Below are positions 1-5,450 of a DNA stretch of 5,890 bases, one piece after another. The notes below the pieces were generated by a model. That model saw nothing but the letters and a program-made list of their open reading frames with translations, was not told the DNA's origin and ran no database searches. The translations under genes and the position numbers were made by a program. The stretch's first letter is position 1. Each line of letters begins with the position of its first letter. Source of the stretch: Bacteroidales bacterium (GTDB lineage: Bacteria > Bacteroidota > Bacteroidia > Bacteroidales > F082); NCBI GenBank assembly GCA_024762735.1, contig JANTGU010000159.1:1-5890 (forward strand). Reading direction: 5' to 3'.

Positions 1-276
1 AAAAGGAGTTAAGATAAAGTCGTAATTACCCTGTTTCTTTGTTCCCCGAGCTGAACCCCGGGGGAGAAAGGATAATTACGAACCATCTTCACTCCCCCGG
101 GGTTGAGCCCGGGGAAAAACTGAATAGCTACTTTTAAGGAGCTACGGTTGCAACCAGGGGTGAAAAAAAACACTCATAAAGTTATATATATATGATCTAA
201 CATATTATGTTTATCCATACCTTTACCGAAAATATTATTATTCATTGGCAGGGATAATGCTGGCCTAAAAAACAAA
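1..276. other. Non-coding left-edge region with REP-like pair and AT-rich leader
   Basis: I see no credible gene in this stretch. It holds a GC-rich inverted pair of palindromes (42-116, listed separately). A perfect 10-bp palindrome, GGTTGCAACC, lies at 146-155 and is soon followed by a run of eight A. A strongly AT-rich tract with a TATATATATAT core lies at about 180-210. The last part is the leader of the CDGSH gene. A weak -7-like octamer, TACCTTTA (218-225), differs from TAnnTTTG at its last base and has no TTG at the expected upstream distance, so I do not call a promoter. TAATTAC occurs at 23-29 and 73-79, which may be chance. Confidence 0.6.
42..116. repeat. Inverted pair of REP-like palindromes (BIME-like hairpin)
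   Basis: Two 25-nt arms, 42-66 and 92-116, are reverse complements at 23 of 25 positions; the mismatches are 49/109 and 53/105. They are separated by a 25-nt spacer. Each arm is itself a palindrome: the right arm has CCCCGGG, the loop GTTGAG, then CCCGGGG; the left arm has the same plan with one mismatch. Two oppositely oriented copies of a GC-rich palindrome in an intergenic region are the classic layout of REP doublets, which are mobilised elsewhere in the genome by REP-associated IS200-like (RAYT) transposases. No transposase is present here. The compensating symmetry of the two arms is visible directly; the REP assignment is inference. It is not a plain intrinsic terminator, because neither side carries a T-run in the right orientation. 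Confidence 0.65.
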
Positions 277-516
277 ATGATGGACGAACCGAAAATTGCT
301 CAAAAAGCCCCTTATGTATTAAATTTAGATCCGGGAACTTACTTTTGGTGTGCCTGCGGCAAAAGCAGCAAGCAGCCTTTTTGTGACGGATCGCACAAAG
401 GAACCGAATTGAAGCCCAAAAAAATTGAAATAACCGAAGCTAAAAAGGTGGCGCTTTGCGGCTGCAAACACTCTCAAAAGGGCGCTTTTTGCGATGGCAC
501 GCACAACAAACTGTAA
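277..516 (+). CDS. Tandem CDGSH iron-sulfur domain protein
   Basis: This 79-residue soluble protein consists of little more than two CDGSH-type [2Fe-2S] motifs. The first has ligands C25, C27, C36 and H40 (CACGKSSKQPFCDGSH) and matches the family pattern with its Ser and Pro spacers. The second has C61, C63, C72 and H76 (CGCKHSQKGAFCDGTH) and lacks the Pro before the third Cys. The 3Cys-1His ligation gives redox-active, labile clusters; the tandem arrangement recalls the CISD3/Miner2 branch rather than the single-motif mitoNEET type. There is no signal peptide or membrane anchor, so it is probably cytoplasmic. The start could be either of two adjacent ATGs (277 or 280); neither has a Shine-Dalgarno sequence, only an A-rich leader. 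It lies 33 bp before the methyltransferase on the same strand, consistent with an operon. Its partner and physiological role are unknown. Confidence 0.9.
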   Translation: MMDEPKIAQKAPYVLNLDPGTYFWCACGKSSKQPFCDGSHKGTELKPKKIEITEAKKVALCGCKHSQKGAFCDGTHNKL

Positions 517-549
517 CAACACACTCAAGTTAGTCAATCTATTGTAGGC

Positions 550-1137
550 ATGAAGGAGATGTGGAATAAGCGCTACGCGCAAGAGGCCTATGTTTATGGC
601 AAAGAGCCCAATGATTTTTTTAAGCAGGAACTTCTTAAGCTTACGCCCGGAAAAATCCTGCTGCCTGCGGAAGGAGAAGGCCGGAATGCCGTGTTTGCAG
701 CCAAACAAGGGTGGGATGTTTACGCATTTGACAACAGTTCGGAGGCACTTAAAAAGGCGGAACGCCTTACAAAGGAGCACAAGGTAACCTTATTATACCG
801 GCAAACCTCCTTTGACGAGATCACTTACCCTGCTGACTTTTTCGATGTAATCGGACTGTTTTATGCCCACACGCTTTCCAGAAGTACGTATCATCAAAAA
901 CTAATACCCTTTTTAAAACCCGGGGGACTTATTATTTTGGAGGGATTTTCGAAAAAACAGATTCAAAACAAAACCGGCGGCCCCCGAAATGTTGAGATGC
1001 TTTTTTCGCGCGAAGAGCTTCTTTCCGATTTTAACACTTTATCTTTGGTTACAGTCGAAGAAAAAGAGGTAGAGTTAAACGAAGGGGAGCATCACAAAGG
1101 AGCGGCTTCTGTGATTAGATTAATCGCCAAAAAATGA
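550..1137 (+). CDS. Class I SAM-dependent methyltransferase (TehB/TPMT-like)
   Basis: A 195-residue Rossmann-fold methyltransferase. The N-terminus WNKRYAQEAYVYGKEPNDFF (5-24) is the usual lid of the tellurite/thiopurine-type family. Motif I is LPAEGEGRN (38-46), an EGEGRN variant of the common GxGxG loop. The acidic residue ending strand 2 is D61 (YAFDNS), which should bind the SAM ribose. DVIGLFYAH (99-107) is the motif at strand 4, and LKPGGLIILEGF (122-133) is the typical post-motif strand. Length is normal for this small single-domain group. M4 (559) is an alternative start; 550 is kept as the longer frame, and neither start has a clear ribosome site. The stop codon overlaps the next start (ATGA, 1134-1137), so translation is probably coupled to the MFS exporter. 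The acceptor substrate cannot be read from the sequence; a toxic metalloid or small thiol compound is a guess from the family and the neighbour. Confidence 0.88.
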   Translation: MKEMWNKRYAQEAYVYGKEPNDFFKQELLKLTPGKILLPAEGEGRNAVFAAKQGWDVYAFDNSSEALKKAERLTKEHKVTLLYRQTSFDEITYPADFFDVIGLFYAHTLSRSTYHQKLIPFLKPGGLIILEGFSKKQIQNKTGGPRNVEMLFSREELLSDFNTLSLVTVEEKEVELNEGEHHKGAASVIRLIAKK

Positions 1138-2315
1138 AAAAAGATTCGCTGTTAAAGGACAGAAGACTTTATATTATTTTCAGCATTACCTTAATCGCGG
1201 TGATGGGAGTGGCCAGCTTAACACCAGCCTTACCCAAAATAGCCGACTCTTTACATCTGACAAAATCACAGGTAGGATTATTGATTAGCGCCTTTACCTT
1301 TCCCGGTATTTTTTTAACACCTATTACCGGTATTATGGCCGATCGCTGGGGCAGAAAAGCCATTCTAATCCCTTCCCTGTTTCTGTTTGGCATCGCCGGT
1401 TTTGCCATCTTTTTTACCCGAAATTATTACATCATCATTGCTTTACGCGTAATGCAGGGGATTGGTGCTGCTTCGCTTGGATCGTTAAACACCACCTTGG
1501 TAGGTGATTTTTTCAAGGGCAGGCAGAGACCCGAAGCCATGGGATACAATGCCAGTGTTTTGAGCCTGTCAACGGCAATATACCCGTTATTGGGCGGTGG
1601 CCTGGCCGGACTGGCCTGGTACTATCCCTTTGCATTGCCATTGTTGGCCATTCCCGTGGGACTTTATGTAATTTTCAACCTGAAGGAACCTGACTTTGAG
1701 AAAGTAGCAGATTTAAAACTCTATTTGAAAATCGTATCCAAAAGCATACTTCGTAAAGAGGTAGTTGCCATCTTTATTTTAAGCATCTTAACTTTTATCA
1801 TACTATATGGTGCTTTTTTAACCTATTTGCCTTTTTTGTTGCATGGCAGATTTAATTTAACTCCGCCCAAAATAGGGATATTGTTTTCATTAAGCTCTAT
1901 TACCACTGCTTTGCTGGCTACTCAAATGGGGAAGCTAACCCGTAGGTTTGGCAGCTTGTCGTTGTTAAAAACCGCCTTCCTGCTCTATTTTATAGTTTTA
2001 CTGATGCTGCCCAACATCGACACACTTTACCTATTTATCCTTCCGGTTTTACTATTCGGAAGCGCACAAGCCCTTAACATACCAAGCTTGCAAACGGCAC
2101 TGGCCAATTTGGCCCCCGACAACCAGCGAGGTGCTTTTATGTCGACCAACGGCATGGTGCTTCGAATTGGACAAACGCTGGGCCCATTGGTAGTTGGCGT
2201 TGGCTTTTCAATGGGAAGCCTGGCCGGTGCGTATTATTTAGCAGCCGCCATTGCCTTAATAGGGTTGCTGGTATTGTTTACCATGATATCAGAAAACAAG
2301 ATTGCAGCTCAATAG
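1134..2315 (+). CDS. MFS transporter, DHA1-like drug/proton antiporter
   Basis: A 393-residue, very hydrophobic inner-membrane protein with the length and pattern of a 12-helix major facilitator. The loop 2-3 signature (motif A) is GIMADRWGRK at 66-75. R105 and Q108-G109 in helix 4 (ALRVMQGIG) match motif B, linked to proton coupling. Helix 5 carries a motif C-like element, YPLLGG (150-155), typical of antiporters that export substrates. A basic central loop (about 185-207) separates the halves, and a degenerate A-like motif (MGKLTRRFG) begins the second half. These features point to proton-driven efflux of small molecules, not sugar uptake. The start overlaps the methyltransferase stop in an ATGA, so the two proteins are likely made together; the exporter could remove the methylated product or its precursor. 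The substrate is unknown, and I give no gene symbol. Confidence 0.88.
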   Translation: MKKDSLLKDRRLYIIFSITLIAVMGVASLTPALPKIADSLHLTKSQVGLLISAFTFPGIFLTPITGIMADRWGRKAILIPSLFLFGIAGFAIFFTRNYYIIIALRVMQGIGAASLGSLNTTLVGDFFKGRQRPEAMGYNASVLSLSTAIYPLLGGGLAGLAWYYPFALPLLAIPVGLYVIFNLKEPDFEKVADLKLYLKIVSKSILRKEVVAIFILSILTFIILYGAFLTYLPFLLHGRFNLTPPKIGILFSLSSITTALLATQMGKLTRRFGSLSLLKTAFLLYFIVLLMLPNIDTLYLFILPVLLFGSAQALNIPSLQTALANLAPDNQRGAFMSTNGMVLRIGQTLGPLVVGVGFSMGSLAGAYYLAAAIALIGLLVLFTMISENKIAAQ

Positions 2316-2322
2316 TCATTCA

Positions 2323-2346
2323 TTGGACAGGAAAGATCCTGTTCGA
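2323..2346. promoter_or_regulatory. Dyad upstream of the Nramp gene: candidate operator or 3' hairpin
   Basis: ACAGGA (2327-2332), a 4-nt loop AAGA, and TCCTGT (2337-2342) form a perfect 6-bp dyad. It extends outward to about ten pairs (2323-2346) if two G-T wobbles are allowed. It begins only a few bases after the MFS stop codon, so it could be a transcript-end or mRNA-protecting hairpin, but no T-run follows. It also ends 10 bp before a perfect -7 element, which places it over the -33 region of the presumed Nramp promoter, where a metal-responsive repressor would bind. It does not resemble the Fur, MntR or DtxR consensus sites I know. The symmetry is seen directly; the role is inference. 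Confidence 0.45.
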
Positions 2347-2356
2347 AAATACTGTC

Positions 2357-2364
2357 TATATTTG
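2357..2364 (+). promoter_or_regulatory. Bacteroidota -7 promoter element for the Nramp gene
   Basis: TATATTTG fits the Bacteroidota sigma-ABfr -7 consensus TAnnTTTG exactly. The transcript would begin near 2368-2371, giving a leader of about 33-36 nt before the ATG at 2404. No TTG lies at the usual upstream spacing (the nearest, 2323-2325, is about 31 nt away), so this is a half-match. A weak -33 box would suit a promoter that is controlled by a regulator. Confidence 0.45.
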
Positions 2365-2403
2365 ACCCATTGTTAACGCATCATCGTTTAAAATACCAAC
2401 ACC

Positions 2404-3663
2404 ATGAGCAACCTGTTAAAAAATATCGACAACAAAAACCACAAACCGCAACTGGGGGCGTTGGACATATTCAAATATATTGGTCCGGGCTTGCTGGTTA
2501 CCGTGGGGTTTATCGATCCGGGCAACTGGGCGTCAAACCTGGCTGCCGGAGCTGATTACGGCTACACACTCCTTTGGATGGTAACCCTCTCCACCATCAT
2601 GCTCATTATTCTCCAGCACAACGTGGCGCATTTAGGCATTGCCACCGGTTACTGCCTTTCGGAAGCGGCCACTATCTACCTTAAACCGGTTTGGTCGAAA
2701 TTTATTTTAACCTCGGCCATGCTGGCTTCCATCTCTACTTCGCTGGCTGAAATATTAGGCGGTGCCATTGCACTAAAGATGCTGTTTGCTGTTCCTATTA
2801 CCGCAGGTGCCCTGTTGACTACCCTTTTTGTTGCCATCATGCTGCTCACCAACTCTTACCTGAAAATTGAAAAGTGGATTATCGCTTTCGTGTCGCTTAT
2901 CGGGCTTTCGTTTCTGTACGAACTTTCGCTGGTGGATATTGATTGGGGAGCTGCCACCATAGGATGGGTAACTCCATCGTTTCCTGAAGGATCAATGATA
3001 ATAATTATGAGCGTGTTAGGAGCAGTGGTAATGCCTCACAACCTGTTTTTGCATTCAGAGGTTATCCAAAGCCGGCAATGGAACCGGAAGGATGAAAAGG
3101 TGATTAAAAAACAGCTTCGGTTTGAATTTACCGACACCCTTGTATCCATGCTTATTGGCTGGGCCATCAACAGCGCCATGATACTGCTGGCCGCGGCTAC
3201 CTTTTTTAAAAATTCGACACCAGTTACCGAGCTGGAACAAGCCAATCATCTGTTGGAGCCGCTGCTGGGCAGCAATGCCGCCGTGGTATTTGCCATCGCG
3301 TTGTTGCTTGCCGGTATTGCCTCCACGGTTACCTCAGGCATTGCAGCAGGTAGCATTTTCGCCGGTATGTTCAAAGAGCCCTACGACATCAAAGACAACC
3401 ACTCACGCCTGGGCGTGGCCATTTCGCTTGTTATCGCGTTGGCACTCATCTTTTTTATCTCCAATCCGTTTCAGGGGCTCATCATTTCGCAAATGATATT
3501 GAGCATTCAGCTGCCTTTTACCATCTTCCTACAGGTTTATCTCACCTCATCACCCAAAGTGATGGGGAAATACCGCAACTCCCTGTTCCTGAGAATGGTG
3601 CTGTATTCCATCGCCGGCATTGTGTCGTTGCTTAATGTTTATCTGTTTTACACCATGTTTTAG
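2404..3663 (+). CDS. mntH: Nramp-family divalent metal (Mn/Fe) transporter
   Basis: A 419-residue inner-membrane protein with eleven hydrophobic segments, the usual plan of bacterial Nramp proteins, which import Mn2+ or Fe2+ with protons. The helix 1 break has DPGN at 38-41, and helix 6 has A207-V-V-M210-P-H212-N. Thus the four metal-coordinating positions known from Nramp structures (Asp, Asn, Ala, Met) are all present, together with the conserved His pair (H212, H217). The Met argues for transition-metal transport and against the Mg/Al-type relatives that lack it. The helix 2-3 region (LQHNVAHLGIATGYCLSEA) and helix 8 (AGIASTVTSGIAAG) differ from the E. coli MntH version, so it probably belongs to another Nramp subclade and the symbol is by family only. 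An 88-bp gap with a dyad and a -7 element separates it from the MFS gene, suggesting separate control. Confidence 0.92.
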   Translation: MSNLLKNIDNKNHKPQLGALDIFKYIGPGLLVTVGFIDPGNWASNLAAGADYGYTLLWMVTLSTIMLIILQHNVAHLGIATGYCLSEAATIYLKPVWSKFILTSAMLASISTSLAEILGGAIALKMLFAVPITAGALLTTLFVAIMLLTNSYLKIEKWIIAFVSLIGLSFLYELSLVDIDWGAATIGWVTPSFPEGSMIIIMSVLGAVVMPHNLFLHSEVIQSRQWNRKDEKVIKKQLRFEFTDTLVSMLIGWAINSAMILLAAATFFKNSTPVTELEQANHLLEPLLGSNAAVVFAIALLLAGIASTVTSGIAAGSIFAGMFKEPYDIKDNHSRLGVAISLVIALALIFFISNPFQGLIISQMILSIQLPFTIFLQVYLTSSPKVMGKYRNSLFLRMVLYSIAGIVSLLNVYLFYTMF

Positions 3664-3773
3664 TATTGCCTGATTTCCTGTTTTTCCATGATGATGTATG
3701 GACACTTTTCCGCTGATACGGGAACTTTTCTGCAAACGTTTTAACTGCTTGTTTGTAAACGAGTGATAATACA

Positions 3774-3797
3774 GGCACTTCTGAAGTGCTATATTTT
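3774..3797 (+). terminator. Weak candidate terminator after the Nramp gene
   Basis: GCACTT (3775-3780) and AAGTGC (3784-3789) form a 6-bp stem with a 3-nt loop, extendable by a G-T pair. It is followed by the T-rich but interrupted tract ATATTTT. It lies about 110 nt downstream of the Nramp stop. The stem is short and the T-run imperfect, so this is only a plausible terminator. TATATTTT (3790-3797) is also one base off a -7 element, an alternative reading. Confidence 0.3.
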
Positions 3798-3820
3798 AGG
3801 GTCATTTCAATGCCATCCGG

Positions 3821-3850
3821 TTATCCAGTTTTAAATATTGTCTATTCTTG
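3821..3850 (+). promoter_or_regulatory. Candidate promoter of the 84-aa protein gene
   Basis: TATTCTTG (3843-3850) differs from the Bacteroidota -7 consensus TAnnTTTG at one position. A TTA (3821-3823) stands 19 nt upstream, where TTG is expected. The transcript would start near 3855, leaving a leader of about 24 nt. Both boxes are imperfect, but the spacing and distance to the ATG are right. The rest of the 215-bp gap (3664-3820) holds only short palindromes (AAACGTTT at 3734-3741, GTTTGTAAAC at 3751-3760) and the weak stem at 3775-3789. Confidence 0.35.
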
Positions 3851-3878
3851 CTTCCTGAATCATTAACACATTTACGCT

Positions 3879-4133
3879 ATGAAAAATGAAAAAATCAGGA
3901 ATGCCTGCGCAGCAGCTGTGCAAGTATTCGAAAAATTAAACAAAGATGAGTTTGCTGACCTAAAGTCAAAGCTGGAATACTGTATTGGTAGCTACGATTT
4001 TGACAAAAACCCGTCGGGGTTAATTGAATTTGGTAAAAAAGCTGCTGAAGAACTCAAAGCTTTCAAAGCTCAACATCCACGCAAAGTGAACAAAAAAATT
4101 ATTGCTGATTTAGAGAAACATCTAAACAATTAA
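3879..4133 (+). CDS. Small Lys-rich helical protein of unknown function
   Basis: I do not recognise a named family for this 84-residue protein. It has no signal peptide or membrane segment and is rich in Lys (15) and Glu (8). The predicted plan is helical: about 4-20, 22-36, 46-64 and 70-82. The more distinctive parts are YCIGSYDFDKNPSGL (34-48), which may be a loop between helices, and HPRKVNKKII (66-75). It has two Cys (C10, C35) that do not form a metal motif. It appears to be a stand-alone transcription unit: a candidate promoter lies just upstream, and a strong terminator follows 35 bp after the stop. That tidy unit, together with normal codon use, supports a real gene. It resembles small conserved hypothetical proteins I associate with Bacteroidota, but I cannot confirm homologues. 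Confidence 0.75.
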   Translation: MKNEKIRNACAAAVQVFEKLNKDEFADLKSKLEYCIGSYDFDKNPSGLIEFGKKAAEELKAFKAQHPRKVNKKIIADLEKHLNN

Positions 4134-4167
4134 TGATAAGGTGAATTTTAGGGTTTGGTTTTTGTTG

Positions 4168-4202
4168 AAGGCGTCTTTTTTCATTAAAGGGCGCCTTTTT
4201 TT
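4168..4202 (+). terminator. Strong intrinsic terminator of the 84-aa protein gene
   Basis: AAGGCGTCTTT (4168-4179 region) pairs with AAAGGGCGCCTT (4186-4197) in a 12-bp stem with two G-T wobbles. The 6-nt loop is TTCATT, and a run of seven T (4196-4202) starts inside the stem base. It ends 7 bp before the stop codon of the convergent wecB gene. Read on the minus strand, the wobbles become A-C mismatches and no T-run follows, so it should act mainly on the plus strand. Confidence 0.85.
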
Positions 4203-4209
4203 ACCGTCA

Positions 4210-5352
4210 TTATCCCTGGACCATGGTTTGGCAGATAAACTCCGCGGCCTTGCCATCACCAAAAATATCGGGATAATCCAATGAATCACCTGTTTTCTTA
4301 AAATGTTGCCAACCCGTTAGTATCTTTTCTTTATCGGCATTGGCAATCAAGCCGCAACCCACCTCCACAATCTCTTTCCATTCGGTTTCGCTACGTAAAA
4401 TAATGGCCGGTTTTTTAAAAAAGAAGGCCTCTTTTTGAACGCCTCCCGAGTCGGTCATCACCAGCCTGCAATGGCTCTCCAGTATAATCATATCCAAAAA
4501 TGAAACCGGTGGGATTAACTTCAACCATCCCGATGCCTTCACCTTTTCGTACACCTCACCAGTCAAATTGGATTGCATCAGCTTGGCCGTTCTGGGATGC
4601 AGGGGAAGCACAATTTCCATCTTTTCCATTTCGGTAATTTCGAGCAGTGCTTCAAAAATAGCGGTTAGCCTTTCAGGCACATCCGTGTTGCTGTCGCGGT
4701 GAATGGTGGCCAATACAAAGTCTTTTCCCTTTAGGTCATGCTTCTCTAGAACCTTCGACTGTTGCAGCGCGAGGGTTTTAAAAAAGAGGCTGTTGTCGTA
4801 CATTACGTCGCCACAATGAAATATGCCGGGATGATCGGCCGAAAACGGATTTTTGTTGTCCGCGCTAAATCCTTCCTTAACCAAATTATTAAACCCGGTT
4901 GGTGTGGGGCTAAACAGCAGGGTGGAGGCATGATCGGACATAATACGGTTAATCTCTTCCGGCATCGACTTGTTAAACGAGCGCAACCCGGCTTCGATGT
5001 GGGCAATGGGTACGTGGATTTTAGCCGCGGCAATGGCTCCTGCCAGCGTTGAATTGGTATCGCCGTACAACACCAGGTAATCTGGCTTTTCGTCCAGCAG
5101 AATTTTTTCAATACCTTCCATCATTCGGGCAGTCTGCACGCCATGCGAGGAGCTCCCTATATTCAGGTTGTATTTAGGCTCGGGAATACCCAACTCTTCG
5201 ATAAACACCTGCGACATGTTTTGGTCGTAATGCTGTCCGGTATGAACAATAACCTCTTCAATTTGATTGGAAAAGCTGTTTTTAATCGCTCTGCTTAACG
5301 CTGCAGCTTTAATAATTTGTGGCCTTGCACCAATAATAGTTACTATTTTCAA
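4210..5352 (-). CDS. wecB: UDP-N-acetylglucosamine 2-epimerase, non-hydrolysing
   Basis: A 380-residue cytoplasmic enzyme of GT-B fold that interconverts UDP-GlcNAc and UDP-ManNAc, supplying ManNAc units for surface polysaccharides. Length is standard. The N-terminal domain has GARPQIIK (8-15) with R10 and K15 at the same numbers as E. coli WecB. It also has HTGQHYD (37-43), YGDTNST with D98, HIEAGLRSF with E120, and PEEINR with E132; these correspond to the catalytic D95, E117 and E131. The C-terminal domain has TIHRDSNTD with H218 (E. coli H213), LHPRT (251-255) and the UDP-binding DSGGVQKEAF (301-310). All key residues are present, so it should be active. The loop between E120 and E132 is two residues shorter than in E. 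coli. No polysaccharide genes flank it; it sits 98 bp downstream of ispF with its own -7 element, so it appears to be a detached copy. Confidence 0.94.
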   Translation of the reverse strand: MKIVTIIGARPQIIKAAALSRAIKNSFSNQIEEVIVHTGQHYDQNMSQVFIEELGIPEPKYNLNIGSSSHGVQTARMMEGIEKILLDEKPDYLVLYGDTNSTLAGAIAAAKIHVPIAHIEAGLRSFNKSMPEEINRIMSDHASTLLFSPTPTGFNNLVKEGFSADNKNPFSADHPGIFHCGDVMYDNSLFFKTLALQQSKVLEKHDLKGKDFVLATIHRDSNTDVPERLTAIFEALLEITEMEKMEIVLPLHPRTAKLMQSNLTGEVYEKVKASGWLKLIPPVSFLDMIILESHCRLVMTDSGGVQKEAFFFKKPAIILRSETEWKEIVEVGCGLIANADKEKILTGWQHFKKTGDSLDYPDIFGDGKAAEFICQTMVQG

Positions 5353-5378
5353 GGATTACACTTTTTTAGATGAAGGAA

Positions 5379-5386
5379 CAAAACTA
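5379..5386 (-). promoter_or_regulatory. Bacteroidota -7 promoter element for wecB
   Basis: Read on the minus strand this is TAGTTTTG, an exact fit to TAnnTTTG. It lies 26 bp before the wecB ATG, giving a leader of roughly 20-25 nt. The nearest suitable TTG upstream is 24 nt away, slightly longer than usual, so only the -7 half is convincing. It suggests that wecB can be transcribed independently of ispF. Confidence 0.42.
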
Positions 5387-5450
5387 AGTAAAATTCAAAA
5401 CCGGACACATCAAACAGGGAAACACTGTCCCCGACGCTAAAGCCGGCGCA

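Noticed and set aside
42..116. The GC-rich hairpin as an intrinsic terminator of a gene left of the window
   Set aside because: No T-run follows on either strand, and the nested palindromes in each arm fit a REP doublet better.
218..225. TACCTTTA as a -7 promoter element for the CDGSH gene
   Set aside because: The last base is wrong and no TTG lies at the usual distance; the AT-rich surroundings make such near-matches common.
325..780. 151-codon open frame on the minus strand across the CDGSH and methyltransferase genes
   Set aside because: It runs antisense over two well-supported genes, has a low-complexity basic/hydrophobic translation with no recognisable domain, and is best explained as a shadow.
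3550..3735. Small minus-strand open frame overlapping the end of the Nramp gene
   Set aside because: It is mostly antisense to the Nramp coding region, is rich in His/Gln with no domain, and has no promoter-like sequence.
4762..5111. Open frames of about 100 codons on both strands inside wecB
   Set aside because: They lie entirely within a gene with intact catalytic motifs and have no domain signature of their own.
5403..5430. GGACA...TGTCC inverted repeat between ispF and wecB
   Set aside because: Arms are only 5 bp with an 18-nt spacer and no T-run; this is within chance expectation.
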